Of a stretch of DNA of 64,000 nucleotides, positions 17,536 through 26,790 are shown piece after piece. The notes under the pieces were generated by a model, which saw only the letters and a program-made list of their open reading frames with translations, was not told the DNA's origin and ran no database searches. The stretch lies in NCBI GenBank assembly GCA_013697245.1, contig JACCXH010000056.1, positions 62,001-126,000 of the forward strand. The letters run 5' to 3'. Position 1 is the stretch's first letter, and each line of letters opens with the position of its first letter. The translations under genes and the position numbers were made by a program. This DNA comes from Bacteroidota bacterium. GTDB lineage: Bacteria > Bacteroidota > Bacteroidia > B-17B0 > Aurantibacillaceae.

Positions 17536-19377
17536 TCAGGCCCACTTCTCCAAACTCCCACCTTTTTTAAAAAAGCGTTCTATGCTTTTTTCTGTCTCCG
17601 GTAAAATTTTTAATTCAGGTGCGTGGTGGGGTTTTTTTCTTGCGTCAATGATCATTGGCCCTCTGCAGCCCCAGTGTTTATTTTCGGTCATCTCCTCTAC
17701 GCCGTAAATATCATGACTTGGATTACTTCTTGTATAAGTTACCCAAACATAATCGTTTAAATGTTTTGCATTTGAGTTAAAAATAAAATCGTCGTAAATA
17801 ACTATTTGCACAATACCATTAAACTCATTTTTATTTTGAGAAATAAATGAAGTTAATTGCTGCATTTCTTTTTTTGCAGTTTCATAGTTAGAGAATTTAT
17901 TTAGCTCTAAGCCTATAACACCTTCCATTAAAATTTTGGCATTAGAAATAAAATTAGCTCCAGAGATTGACTTTGGAATTTCGTTACTCAATTCTCTTTT
18001 TTTATCGCCATAAGCCGCAACAATTAATTTACTGCCTTCGTTTATACCGTCACCACTATAATCCAGCGTATCAATAGTTGTTTTGGTTTGAAAGTGAAGA
18101 TCGCGTATAAGATCTATTCTTTCAAAAACATGTTTAAAAAATGCCCGGATGTCGTGGCAATTTATTTCTTTAGTATCATCGCCACTTATAAATAAATATT
18201 TCGCCAAACTTAATTGCCCCGTTCCTAAAATACGGTTCGCCTGCGTTAATAATTCTGCCGGACGTTTATTTTTTAAATAGGGCGTGTACCGTTCGCTACC
18301 CACTGCTAATAATAAGGGATGTACGCCTGCAGCATCAACAGCATGCACTTCTTTTACGCCCGGAATTTCGTTTGGAATGGCGCTTCCACTAATTTCATGA
18401 ATGAGCGCGCCAAAAGCTGTATCTTCCTGCGGTGGCCTGCCTACAACTGTAAAAGGCCAAATGGCATTTTCTTTTGCATATACTTTGCGCACATGCATTA
18501 ACGGAAAATCGTGCGCTAAGCTGTAATAACCTAAATGATCGCCGAAAGGTCCTTCGGGTTTATTTTCATTTGGAAAAACTTCGCCGGTAATTACAAAATC
18601 TGCGTCCAGCGAAATACAAAAACCATCTACATAAGCATATCTAAATCTTCTGCCGCCAATAGCGCCTGCAAAAGTTAATTCGCTAATACCTTCGGGTAAA
18701 GGCATAACAGCAGCTAAAGAATGAGCCGGTGGCCCGCCCACAAAAATGCAAACCTTAAGCGGCACGTTTTTTTTATTTGTTTTGTTTTGATGAATTCCAA
18801 TACCGCGATGTAATTGATAATGTAAGCCTATCTCTTTATTTAATTCGTAATTATTTCCGCTCAATTGTATGCGATACATACCAACGTTAGAATTCATAAC
18901 ACCGGGTTTATCAAGATCTTCAGAATACACTTGAGGCAAAGTAACAAATGCGCCACCATCCATTGGCCAATGTTTTATGAGTGGCAGATCGCAAATTTTA
19001 ATTTCTTTAAACCTTGCAGAAGAAAAAGAACCTTTTTTTGGTAATGCTTTAATGGCAGAAATTCCTGTGCCAATAAATTTAAACGGACTTTTTAAAGCGG
19101 CAATTGGATTGTTGCGCAGTACAACCATGTTTTGTACTTTTTCCAAAGTATCTCTGAACATAAATTTACTACGCTCTAACGTGCCAAACAAATTACTTAC
19201 TGCTTTATATTTTGAACCCTTTACGTTCTCAAATAAAATTGCAGGACCACCTTTTTCGAAAATTTTTAAATGAATAGCCGTCATTTCCAGGTTTGGATCT
19301 ACCTCTTCTTTCACTCTCACCAACTTTCCGTTCTTCTCGAGGTCAAGGATACATTCATTTAAATTTTTGTAACTCAT
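17536..19377 (-). CDS. UbiD family prenylated-FMN-dependent decarboxylase (menaquinone-type)
   Basis: 613 residues. The N-terminus (LNECILDLEKNGKLVRVKEE, then NPNLEMTA-like PNLEMTAIH and FENVKGSKY) and the central PEGPFGDHLGYYS motif with acidic catalytic residues are typical of UbiD decarboxylases. GRPPQEDTAFG and the C-terminal HWGCRGPMIIDARKKP also fit. UbiD uses prenylated FMN to remove a carboxyl group from an aromatic ring; Bacteroidota copies of about 610 residues are usually assigned to menaquinone synthesis. No other menaquinone gene or UbiX is nearby, so the substrate is inferred only from lineage. The stop codon is 5 bp from that of the convergent PIN-like gene. Confidence 0.9.
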   Translation of the reverse strand: MSYKNLNECILDLEKNGKLVRVKEEVDPNLEMTAIHLKIFEKGGPAILFENVKGSKYKAVSNLFGTLERSKFMFRDTLEKVQNMVVLRNNPIAALKSPFKFIGTGISAIKALPKKGSFSSARFKEIKICDLPLIKHWPMDGGAFVTLPQVYSEDLDKPGVMNSNVGMYRIQLSGNNYELNKEIGLHYQLHRGIGIHQNKTNKKNVPLKVCIFVGGPPAHSLAAVMPLPEGISELTFAGAIGGRRFRYAYVDGFCISLDADFVITGEVFPNENKPEGPFGDHLGYYSLAHDFPLMHVRKVYAKENAIWPFTVVGRPPQEDTAFGALIHEISGSAIPNEIPGVKEVHAVDAAGVHPLLLAVGSERYTPYLKNKRPAELLTQANRILGTGQLSLAKYLFISGDDTKEINCHDIRAFFKHVFERIDLIRDLHFQTKTTIDTLDYSGDGINEGSKLIVAAYGDKKRELSNEIPKSISGANFISNAKILMEGVIGLELNKFSNYETAKKEMQQLTSFISQNKNEFNGIVQIVIYDDFIFNSNAKHLNDYVWVTYTRSNPSHDIYGVEEMTENKHWGCRGPMIIDARKKPHHAPELKILPETEKSIERFFKKGGSLEKWA

Positions 19378-19439
19378 AGTAGCGGTTATTGTTTTTTTGT
19401 CATACGGAATCGTAAAAGCAATTAAATTATCAGCTGTTT

Positions 19440-20531
19440 TTAAATGGCCAAGTAAAATTTTGTTTGTTGAAATTTTTTATAAAAGGCCGGCATTTTCGCA
19501 TTAAACCTCCATCCTATCATAAAATTACCGGTTATTGCTTTATTGGTTAAACCAACAAACTTACTATTATATACAGAAAAATCGGTTATACTTGAACCTA
19601 ACACATATAATCTTTTAAAGTTAAAACCTATTGAAGCTCTAAAATCGCCCGATACAGAAATATACGATAGTGGAACAGATCTTCCCTGGTAATTATAAGT
19701 ACGCCATTGTTGTTCGGGTCCAACTATAAACATGGCGCTTGCAAAAAAACCTTTTAAAATAACAATAGTTGCCGCTGCGCCAACGTTGGCCGAAATGCCA
19801 ACTACTTTTAATCCATTCATATTACCATAGTCGCCATAATAGGATCTTGATTTTATTGGAAAAAAAGAACTGTCGCTGCGGATATTGTTATAGCTAACGT
19901 TTGCGCCCAGTACCCAACTTGCCGCAGATTTTAACTGCCTGTAACTGCCATCATAACCTGATCTGAATGCATACTTATGGTGGTTGGTAAAAAATAAAAA
20001 TTTACTTCTGAATAAAGTGTTTTCTAAATTGGGTTGTTGTAAATAAACGCCTGTTTTTTTAAACGTGCTATCGTAAGCACCCGTATTTGTATCGTAAAAA
20101 CCTTTAAAGTAACGGATGGAATTTTCTAAGTACCATATGTTACCACCAAAATTAAAATTTGTGGTAAATGTTTTTGTATTGCCTTTGCCTTCGCTCTGTT
20201 TCGGTGGCGTAGTTCTTAAGCCAAGTGATATTGAAAATTTATCGTAACTAAATTCAAAGCCACTAACCAACCTTGATTCAGCAAAATAATTATTCTTTGA
20301 AACTCCTAAGGAATCTTTTTGACCATATTGCTGAAATTCGTTGCTAAAGTTTCGGTAAGATTGGAAGTAGCCAATGATCAAACGCGAATGGTATTTATTG
20401 TATTTTGTGGTATCCCATTTTGCCCGTTGATGCACTTTATCAGAAAGAGCTGTATCAACTTTAAACCAGCCCTGAGAAAAAACATTTCCGGATAGAAATA
20501 AACAAATTGAAATTATCAGTAAGGTTTTCAT
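19440..20531 (-). CDS. DUF4421-like outer-membrane protein
   Basis: 363 residues with a signal peptide (LSGNVFSQG). The mature part has repeated amphipathic strands rich in Tyr, Phe and Gly, for example RLIIGYFQSYRNFS, GFEFSYDKFSISLGLR and ISVSGDFRASIGFNFKR, which suggests an outer-membrane barrel. The layout resembles DUF4421 of Bacteroidota, whose function is unknown. It is divergent from mscS with only 38 bp between the two starts and stands apart from the ubiD gene, so it is probably transcribed alone. Confidence 0.7.
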   Translation of the reverse strand: MKTLLIISICLFLSGNVFSQGWFKVDTALSDKVHQRAKWDTTKYNKYHSRLIIGYFQSYRNFSNEFQQYGQKDSLGVSKNNYFAESRLVSGFEFSYDKFSISLGLRTTPPKQSEGKGNTKTFTTNFNFGGNIWYLENSIRYFKGFYDTNTGAYDSTFKKTGVYLQQPNLENTLFRSKFLFFTNHHKYAFRSGYDGSYRQLKSAASWVLGANVSYNNIRSDSSFFPIKSRSYYGDYGNMNGLKVVGISANVGAAATIVILKGFFASAMFIVGPEQQWRTYNYQGRSVPLSYISVSGDFRASIGFNFKRLYVLGSSITDFSVYNSKFVGLTNKAITGNFMIGWRFNAKMPAFYKKFQQTKFYLAI

Positions 20532-20539
20532 TTTTTATT

Positions 20540-20547
20540 TAGCTTTG
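20540..20547 (+). promoter_or_regulatory. Candidate -7 element upstream of mscS
   Basis: TAGCTTTG fits the Bacteroidota -7 consensus TAnnTTTG and lies 22 bases before the mscS ATG, inside the 38-bp divergent spacer. I find no TTTG or TTG at the proper distance upstream, so this is only half a promoter. Confidence 0.3.
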
Positions 20548-20569
20548 TGAAGGTATAAAATTTTATTAT

Positions 20570-21469
20570 ATGTTACATTTTTTAGAAACTACCGACGAGT
20601 TAAAAAAGCTGATTCCCACGGTAGGGGGTGTTGAAAAAACAGTTATTGAGGACGGGCATAAACTGCAAACCTATTTTGACAATATTGTTGAGGGTATTGT
20701 AGATTATACCCCTCGTGTGGTTTCGTCGATCTTGGTTTTGCTTATTGGGCTTTGGGTAATTAGCCGCCTGGCTAAAATAGCCGAGAAAACAATGACCAAA
20801 CGCGATCTGGAGGTAAGTTTAAGAACATTCCTAAAAAGTTTGCTAAGTATTGGCTTAAAAATCATTTTAATAGTTACCGTTGCCGGAATGATGGGTATTG
20901 GCACCGCCAGCTTTGTTACCATTTTAGGTGCTGCCGGCCTTGCTGTTGGGTTGGCTTTGCAGGGTTCGCTATCCAATTTTGCAGGTGGCGTTCTAATTTT
21001 AATATTTAAACCTTTTAAAGTTGGTGATGTAATTGAAGCGGGAGGCCAAACTGGGGAAGTAAAAGAGATACAGATCTTTAACACCATTTTATTAACGGCA
21101 GATCATAAAACGGTGATCCTACCTAATGGTCCGTTATCTAACGGCACTATTGTCAATATTTCGCGTTATGGAAGTTTAAGACTTGAAATAAATTTAGCTG
21201 TTAGTAGTGATAATAATTTAGAGGTGGTTAAAAAAGTAATTACAGACGTAATAAAAAACCATGAGAAAATACTGGTTACACCTGAGCCCGGAATTTTTAT
21301 TGGAAAAGTTACCGATGGTGCTGTAAACATTACAGTAAGGCCATATTGCTACCCTGAAGACGGGCCCCTGTTGACCAGTGATCTTTATAATGATATTAAG
21401 TCGGCGTTTGATAAGAATAAAATCAAAGCGCCAATTCAACAACGAATGATACACAATATAACCGGCTAG
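20570..21469 (+). CDS. mscS: Small-conductance mechanosensitive channel (MscS family)
   Basis: 299 residues, close to E. coli MscS length. An N-terminal helix (45 residues) precedes three membrane segments: about 49-67, 85-107 and the pore-lining TM3 with GAAGLAVGLALQGSLSNFAG and IFKPFKVGD. The cytoplasmic beta domain (TVILPNGPLSNGTIVNISRY) and the alpha/beta C-terminal domain follow. MscS opens under membrane tension to release solutes after hypo-osmotic shock. The mazG-like gene starts 5 bp after the stop, so the two are probably cotranscribed. Confidence 0.95.
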   Translation: MLHFLETTDELKKLIPTVGGVEKTVIEDGHKLQTYFDNIVEGIVDYTPRVVSSILVLLIGLWVISRLAKIAEKTMTKRDLEVSLRTFLKSLLSIGLKIILIVTVAGMMGIGTASFVTILGAAGLAVGLALQGSLSNFAGGVLILIFKPFKVGDVIEAGGQTGEVKEIQIFNTILLTADHKTVILPNGPLSNGTIVNISRYGSLRLEINLAVSSDNNLEVVKKVITDVIKNHEKILVTPEPGIFIGKVTDGAVNITVRPYCYPEDGPLLTSDLYNDIKSAFDKNKIKAPIQQRMIHNITG

Positions 21470-21474
21470 TTTTT

Positions 21475-21801
21475 ATGGAAATTACAGAAGCGCAAAAATT
21501 AGTTGATGAATGGATAAAAAAATACGGTGTGCGTTATTTTAATGAATTAACCAATACTGCAATTTTAATGGAAGAGGTTGGTGAGGTTGCGCGCATCATG
21601 GCCCGCAGGTATGGCGAGCAAAGCGAAAAAGAAAGCGATAAACAAAAAAAACTGGAAGATGAATTGGCAGACGTGTTATTTGTTTTAATGTGTATTGCCA
21701 ATCAAACAGGAGTTAATTTGGAGGAAGCTCTAAAGAAAAACCTGGATAAAAAAACAGTACGCGATTCTGAAAGGCATTTAAATAATGATAAGTTGAAATA
21801 A
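21475..21801 (+). CDS. MazG-like nucleotide pyrophosphohydrolase
   Basis: 108 residues, a single all-alpha MazG-type domain. The metal-binding pattern is visible as LMEEVGEVARIMARR (ExxE) and LEDELADVLFVLMC (ExxxD). Such small proteins hydrolyse (d)NTPs to monophosphates and pyrophosphate, often for house-cleaning. It starts 5 bp after mscS and ends 4 bp before the stop of a convergent gene. There is no adjacent MazEF-type toxin. The substrate cannot be told from sequence. Confidence 0.9.
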   Translation: MEITEAQKLVDEWIKKYGVRYFNELTNTAILMEEVGEVARIMARRYGEQSEKESDKQKKLEDELADVLFVLMCIANQTGVNLEEALKKNLDKKTVRDSERHLNNDKLK

Positions 21802-21805
21802 TTTT

Positions 21806-22753
21806 TTAATAAAAAATATTGGCGTTACTAAAAACATTCCAATACAATTCGGTTTTTTTTACCTTCTGTCCTTCATTAAATAAATATTGCTCGCCTTTAT
21901 CATCGATCATTGGAATATGACAATTGTGTGTTTTATTTAATTTTTTAGGCACAAAGCGCATATTGTGAATGAACCTGTTTTGCACAGCATTCCTCACCTG
22001 CTCGGCATCTACGCCAATATTTGCCTGTATGTTCTGAGATAGCCCTATGTTGTATTTGAACTGTGCGCTTAACAATCCGTGCGAGATGTTTGAGTAAACA
22101 CCGTTAGTTGTATCCATATAACATTTAGTATAGATCTTTGGGTGATCGATATCAACAGTGCGGCCCATTTTACCTGTCCACATAGTGCAATTAATTCCTG
22201 CCTGAAAAATATCTTTATATTGATATTGTATTAAAAAAGCACCGGTCCTAAAGCGATCCAATATGGGTTTGGCAAGAATATCGTTTTCAATTATAAAACT
22301 TATAGTTTTAAATTGAAAAGCCGCAATACCTGTAACCTGTTTGGTTTTAATTTTATTAAAATAATAATTATAAGAATAAGCTACAGAGTTTTTATAACCG
22401 GTTTGATTTGAAACTGAATTGATGAAAGGGTTATAAAAGTTTTGTTTGCTGCCATAACCTAAAATTAATCCTTGCGCTAAAACCATTTCTTCGTAAATAA
22501 AATTAGGTCCCAGATTTTTAAAACTAAAATACATTCTTAATTCTGAATTAGTCTGTATATTTTTGTTTAAATAAAAAAAATTAAAATTTAAACCAAAACG
22601 TTGAAAATGTGACCCAAAGGCAACATTAGCGCCAATGTTAAATCCAATGTTCTTGTTTTTATAAACCAGGTCGCCTTGCGCGCCAGCAGGTTTTAAAAAA
22701 ACAAAAAAAAGCACTATACTTATTGCTTTAGCTATCTTATTTTTTTTGATCAA
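21806..22753 (-). CDS. Outer-membrane-type protein of unknown function (TTG start)
   Basis: 315 residues. The signal peptide (KKNKIAKAISIVLFFVFL, cleaved after AGAQ) is followed by alternating strands rich in Tyr/Asn/Phe (GFNIGANVAFGSHFQRFGLN, then LRMYFSFKNLG), resembling an outer-membrane barrel. No family recognised. No in-frame ATG precedes the signal peptide: the frame opens after a TAA only 30 bases upstream, and TTG at 22751-22753 is the only normal start. That start lies 17 bp inside the 3' end of aroK, so translation is probably coupled. It is the last gene of the hemB-sia-aroK run. Confidence 0.72.
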   Translation of the reverse strand: MIKKNKIAKAISIVLFFVFLKPAGAQGDLVYKNKNIGFNIGANVAFGSHFQRFGLNFNFFYLNKNIQTNSELRMYFSFKNLGPNFIYEEMVLAQGLILGYGSKQNFYNPFINSVSNQTGYKNSVAYSYNYYFNKIKTKQVTGIAAFQFKTISFIIENDILAKPILDRFRTGAFLIQYQYKDIFQAGINCTMWTGKMGRTVDIDHPKIYTKCYMDTTNGVYSNISHGLLSAQFKYNIGLSQNIQANIGVDAEQVRNAVQNRFIHNMRFVPKKLNKTHNCHIPMIDDKGEQYLFNEGQKVKKTELYWNVFSNANIFY

Positions 22754-23261
22754 TAATTTTTTGTTGTAGCATCTGTGCCGTTAAATTTAATCCTGAAATG
22801 GTAATATGCGCTTTGTTATAAAAATTTTGTCTTTCGCTTAATTTATTATTTATAAAAGTAAGCAATTCCTCGCCTTTTAAATTTTTAAGCAAGGGTCGCT
22901 TATTCATCGATTTTTCAAGGCGCTGCATTAAAGTAACAGCTGGTAGTTCAAGATATATTAAAGTTCCGCTTTTTTTTATTTTTTCTAAATTATTTTCGTA
23001 ACAAATGGTTCCTCCGCCCAGCGAAACAACCCCTACACTATCCAAACTTAATAATTCATTTAAACAGGTTTGCTCGATCTTACGAAAAGTAGCTTCCCCA
23101 AAATTTTCAAAAAGTGTTTGTATTGTAAGTCTTTCTTTTTTTTCAATATAATCATCCAGATCTACAAAATCACATCTCAAAGATTTAGCCAGTTTTTTTC
23201 CTATAGTAGTTTTACCACTACCCATAAACCCGGTTAAAAAAATATTTTCGTTATGCTGCAT
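22737..23261 (-). CDS. aroK: Shikimate kinase
   Basis: 174 residues from ATG at 23259-23261; the TTG just before it is not needed. The P-loop GFMGSGKTT is near residue 11, followed by shikimate-binding DLDDYIE, ATFRKIE and SLGGGT, and the lid/adenine segment NKRPLL. The enzyme phosphorylates shikimate with ATP in aromatic amino-acid synthesis. Its start overlaps the stop of the PP2C sensor by one base (TGATG), so it is read from the same message. No other aro gene is near; the link to the signalling genes appears to be operonic only. Confidence 0.95.
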   Translation of the reverse strand: MQHNENIFLTGFMGSGKTTIGKKLAKSLRCDFVDLDDYIEKKERLTIQTLFENFGEATFRKIEQTCLNELLSLDSVGVVSLGGGTICYENNLEKIKKSGTLIYLELPAVTLMQRLEKSMNKRPLLKNLKGEELLTFINNKLSERQNFYNKAHITISGLNLTAQMLQQKIIDQKK

Positions 23262-26200
23262 CAAACAACCTCAACCACAAAAAGAGCAACATCATCAATT
23301 TGTTCTTTGTTCCCTTTAAAATTAATAAAATGCTCTTTTAACGAAGCAACTTGTTTATGCAATGGCAAATTCTTAGTTGCTACTATTTGTTTATTTAAAC
23401 CACTTTTATACATGCGCCTGTTGTCGGCTTCGCTCTTTTGATCATAATAACCATCCGAATAAAAATAAATACGATCTCCTTTTTTTACTTCCAGCTGAGT
23501 ATCAATAAAATTGCTTTTATTATAGATCAAAAATGAATTTTGCCCCTTTATTTCTTTTAATTCCTCGTCACTTAAAATAGAAATAGATTGGCTAATGCCG
23601 CTAAAATATATTTTTTTAAGATCTTGGCGATAGCCAATTAAGGAGATCGCAAAACTTTCTTTTACGTCCTGGTCTTTTATATAGATCTCCGAAAAACCTT
23701 CGAGCAATTTTTTAAGTATTGAAGATGGTTCTTTAAATTCGTTTAAATTATCGATAATGCCATGCAAAATGGAGTTTACCGAAAACGACAACAAAGCCCC
23801 CGGCACTCCGTGCCCTGTACAATCTACCAGTGCAAAATAATTATATTTATCTCCTTTGTAGGTATAGAAAAAATCGCCGCTTACAATATCTTTTGGCAGA
23901 TAAATAGCCGAAGTTTTTACGATCTTATCAAATTGCTTATCAAGATATTCCTGCGAAGGCAAAATACTTTCCTGGATCTTTTTTGCGTACTCTAAACTTT
24001 CTGTAATTAATTTATCTTTTTGCAATAATTCATTGTTGCTTTTTTCTAACTCTACCGATTTTAAATTTAATTGTTTTGTGCGATGTGTAACCTTTTGTTC
24101 AAGCACAGCATTTTGTAATTTAATATTTCTTGTGCGAAACAGGATTATACTATAAACAACCATGAGAATAATAATTCCTATTAAGGTTTTAAACCACCAC
24201 GTTAAATAAAAAGGTGGTTTAATATTAATTGTATAAGATACGATTTCGCCAAAATTGATTTTGCCATTTGAAGCCGATAACTCAAAAACATATTTACCCG
24301 GATTTAAATTCGCGTAAACCGCTTTTGTTTCGTTACTTGGTATACTCCAGTTGGCGTTAAAACCAATTAACCTGTAAGAATAAAATACATTATCCAATAA
24401 ATTATAATTGACCCCTTTAAATTCAATGGTAAAAGCATTATCCTTAAAATAAAGCTCTAATGGTATTGACGGATCTACGATTTGATTAGTGAAATTTTTT
24501 GACTTTCGAAACACTAAAGATTCATTATCGTTATAAATATTTGAAATATAAATTGGTATCTCCATTTTTAATTGGTTGCTTGGCTTATACCTGTAGGCAC
24601 CATTTTCATGAGCGATCCAAACATAGGTTGAATCAGAAAAAATGGCTTTATCGGTAAGATCAAAATCAATTAAACCATTCCGTTTATTTATTACCTGATA
24701 AATACAATTTTTGTTATGCTTTGGTTTAATAGCCACCTGTATTAATCCTTTATTAGTTGCGGCAAACAAAAAAGTATCAACAATAGCAATGTCCCAAATT
24801 TCGTTATTGGGAAAACCATCCTTCCTGTAATTTGAGAAGGTTTCTTTTCCTTCATAACAGAATAAGCCTCTGTCGGCCGCTATCCAGATGTGTTTGTATT
24901 TGTCAACTTCAATACTATTAATAATACCATCCGGAAAATTTTTTGTGGTTCGTTTAGACACCTCGGTAAATTTATTTTCATCATACTTTGTCAAGCCGTC
25001 TCCGGTAGCGAGCCAAACTGCTGACTCTTTTTTAAGAATATCCTGGAAATAATTTGCGTGAACTTTCCCTGTAATGGTGTCAATTTTATTTGTTGTAATA
25101 TTATATTTTAAAAGGCCGCGTTTAAAACCAAACCAAATAAACTCATCATCGTTCAAAAGCGTCATTGATGGGTTATCGGTTCTTGAAAATTTGTAATCGA
25201 AGAATGTTTTTTTTGTAGTTGTGTATTTAAGAACTCCTTTTTCGCCAACGGTTAAATAAATGGCATTGTTCTTGTCAAAACAAAAATGCCTGAAATTATC
25301 AAAACCGGGTAAGCTTAAATAGTTTATAAAATTATTAGAGTCTTTATTATAAATTTTTATAGAATTTTTTGTTAATGCATAAATATTTTTTTTTGAATCA
25401 GAAGCAAATGTGATTGGCTCTGCGGAAAAATTATATTTTATGATGTCGCTTTTTATCATTTTAAAAACGCCATTGCTTCCACTGCCTACCCACAACAAAC
25501 CATTTTTGTCAAGCGACATACATTTTATATCACACTCATCTATACCGTTTTTAGAATCAAAATCATTAAAATTTTCCAAGTCGGTTGTATTTACCAAGCC
25601 GTTTCTTGTGCCGAGCCAAAGCGTATTATTATCGGCTAACATGCAGCGCACGTGATCTTTCCGCAAACCACTTTTTTGGTTAATGACCTTAACGAGATTT
25701 AATTTATCAAAAACATAAATACCATTTCTAGTAGCAACAAGAATATAATTTTTATATTTTGTAATATCCAATATGCCAATAATGTCAAGGCCCTTGTCTT
25801 TCTTATAATCTATCCAGTTGCCATTGGCCAGTTTAATAAAAAGATTATTTCGGTTCGGTAACCATTGATTATTTTCGTTGTCAATTAAAAAACAAACGGG
25901 TATGGTTTTTCTTTCGACGCTTTGTTTTTTAAGATCAACCATTGTTACTAATCCATCCTGGGTAGATGCATAAACAGTATTGCCAACAACGGTTGTTAGA
26001 AGAACATTTGAATTAATTGAATCATTTAAAATTTTAGAGAGATTGATAACACTATCTCTGGTAATTACTTCAAACGCACCTTGCGAACCAACAAAGATCC
26101 TGTTATTTTTTTCATCTAATGCAATATTCCTTATCAAGTCGTTATTTAAACCATTGTCGGCATTAATGACCTTAAATTTAATACCATCATAGCAAGCAAT

Positions 26201-26374
26201 GCCGCCGCCAAAAGTTGCAATCCAAATACGGTTGTACTTATCCGTCTTAATATCATAAACGATCGATGATGGCAAACCATCTTCTACGCCAATTTTTTTA
26301 AAAGTTTGGGATTCTCCGGAAAATTTAAGGAGACTAAAAAAAAGTATCCAATAGAAATGATATCGCAGGATCAG
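23261..26374 (-). CDS. Beta-propeller sensor with PP2C/SpoIIE phosphatase output (SiaA-like role), probable CTG start
   Basis: 1037 residues with the start proposed here. Residues about 25-640 hold two-component-regulator-type propeller blades (GLPSSIVYDI near the beginning, repeated RIWIAT, LWLGTRNGL and IWIAADRGL motifs). A Y_Y_Y domain follows (YSYRLIGFNANWS, LNPGKYVFELSAS), one membrane helix after WW at 726, a coiled coil, and a PP2C/SpoIIE phosphatase from about 820 (GDFFYTY, DCTGHGVPGALLS, SDGYYDQ, QIDDVALFVV). The first normal start, TTG at 26275, lies inside the first blade and would remove the signal peptide. The frame is open back to CTG at 26372-26374, giving ILRYHFYWILFFSLL as signal sequence; this CTG overlaps the upstream TGA. 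It probably dephosphorylates the SiaC-like protein. Confidence 0.85.
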   Translation of the reverse strand: MILRYHFYWILFFSLLKFSGESQTFKKIGVEDGLPSSIVYDIKTDKYNRIWIATFGGGIACYDGIKFKVINADNGLNNDLIRNIALDEKNNRIFVGSQGAFEVITRDSVINLSKILNDSINSNVLLTTVVGNTVYASTQDGLVTMVDLKKQSVERKTIPVCFLIDNENNQWLPNRNNLFIKLANGNWIDYKKDKGLDIIGILDITKYKNYILVATRNGIYVFDKLNLVKVINQKSGLRKDHVRCMLADNNTLWLGTRNGLVNTTDLENFNDFDSKNGIDECDIKCMSLDKNGLLWVGSGSNGVFKMIKSDIIKYNFSAEPITFASDSKKNIYALTKNSIKIYNKDSNNFINYLSLPGFDNFRHFCFDKNNAIYLTVGEKGVLKYTTTKKTFFDYKFSRTDNPSMTLLNDDEFIWFGFKRGLLKYNITTNKIDTITGKVHANYFQDILKKESAVWLATGDGLTKYDENKFTEVSKRTTKNFPDGIINSIEVDKYKHIWIAADRGLFCYEGKETFSNYRKDGFPNNEIWDIAIVDTFLFAATNKGLIQVAIKPKHNKNCIYQVINKRNGLIDFDLTDKAIFSDSTYVWIAHENGAYRYKPSNQLKMEIPIYISNIYNDNESLVFRKSKNFTNQIVDPSIPLELYFKDNAFTIEFKGVNYNLLDNVFYSYRLIGFNANWSIPSNETKAVYANLNPGKYVFELSASNGKINFGEIVSYTINIKPPFYLTWWFKTLIGIIILMVVYSIILFRTRNIKLQNAVLEQKVTHRTKQLNLKSVELEKSNNELLQKDKLITESLEYAKKIQESILPSQEYLDKQFDKIVKTSAIYLPKDIVSGDFFYTYKGDKYNYFALVDCTGHGVPGALLSFSVNSILHGIIDNLNEFKEPSSILKKLLEGFSEIYIKDQDVKESFAISLIGYRQDLKKIYFSGISQSISILSDEELKEIKGQNSFLIYNKSNFIDTQLEVKKGDRIYFYSDGYYDQKSEADNRRMYKSGLNKQIVATKNLPLHKQVASLKEHFINFKGNKEQIDDVALFVVEVV

Positions 26375-26787
26375 GCTTTTGGGTTATAATTAAATTTTAA
26401 GCCACACATGCTTTCCATCTCCTTTCCGGCATCCAACATATCCGAGTCTTCGGCGTGATAAAACCACTCGATCTCAAAATTAATTTTAAATTTTTCTTTG
26501 CCAACGTTCTTTAAGAGCATAAAAAGATCGAAAAGAACTTTAGCCGAAGTGGAGTTAAAATATTCCAAGTCGACCTTTAATTTTTTTGAAATATGAACGT
26601 TCGAGTTTTCAAGATCATTTAAAATATAGATATAATTAAAATAATCGTTAAACCATTTAAATGCTGTATCATAATACTTTAAAGGGTTTTCGGGTCTGCT
26701 CTCGCCTGTTATTGAGAATTTGTTTTCAAGATGATCCAGATGAATACTTGGGTTTATCTCATCTCCTTTTATATCTAAAGTTTCCAT
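26371..26787 (-). CDS. siaC: SiaC-family regulatory phosphoprotein (DUF1987)
   Basis: 138 residues. The conserved early motif TGESRPENPLKYYD (27-40) and the central YFNSTSAKVLFDLFM (77-90) are the DUF1987/SiaC signatures. In Pseudomonas aeruginosa SiaC is phosphorylated on a threonine by SiaB and dephosphorylated by the PP2C phosphatase SiaA; the matching site here should be S79, T80 or S81. Unphosphorylated SiaC activates the diguanylate cyclase SiaD there. No GGDEF protein is encoded in this window, so the target here is unknown. It starts 3 bp after the SiaB-like gene, and its stop overlaps the presumed CTG start of the phosphatase. Confidence 0.88.
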   Translation of the reverse strand: METLDIKGDEINPSIHLDHLENKFSITGESRPENPLKYYDTAFKWFNDYFNYIYILNDLENSNVHISKKLKVDLEYFNSTSAKVLFDLFMLLKNVGKEKFKINFEIEWFYHAEDSDMLDAGKEMESMCGLKFNYNPKA

Positions 26788-26790
26788 ATG

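Noticed and set aside
21475-21801. Toxin-antitoxin reading of the MazG-like gene
   Set aside because: MazG-type pyrophosphohydrolases are not MazEF; no toxin gene is next to it.
23261-26374. Calling the propeller protein a hybrid two-component histidine kinase
   Set aside because: Regulator propellers often precede kinases, but the C-terminus has PP2C/SpoIIE motifs and no HisKA, ATPase or receiver domain.
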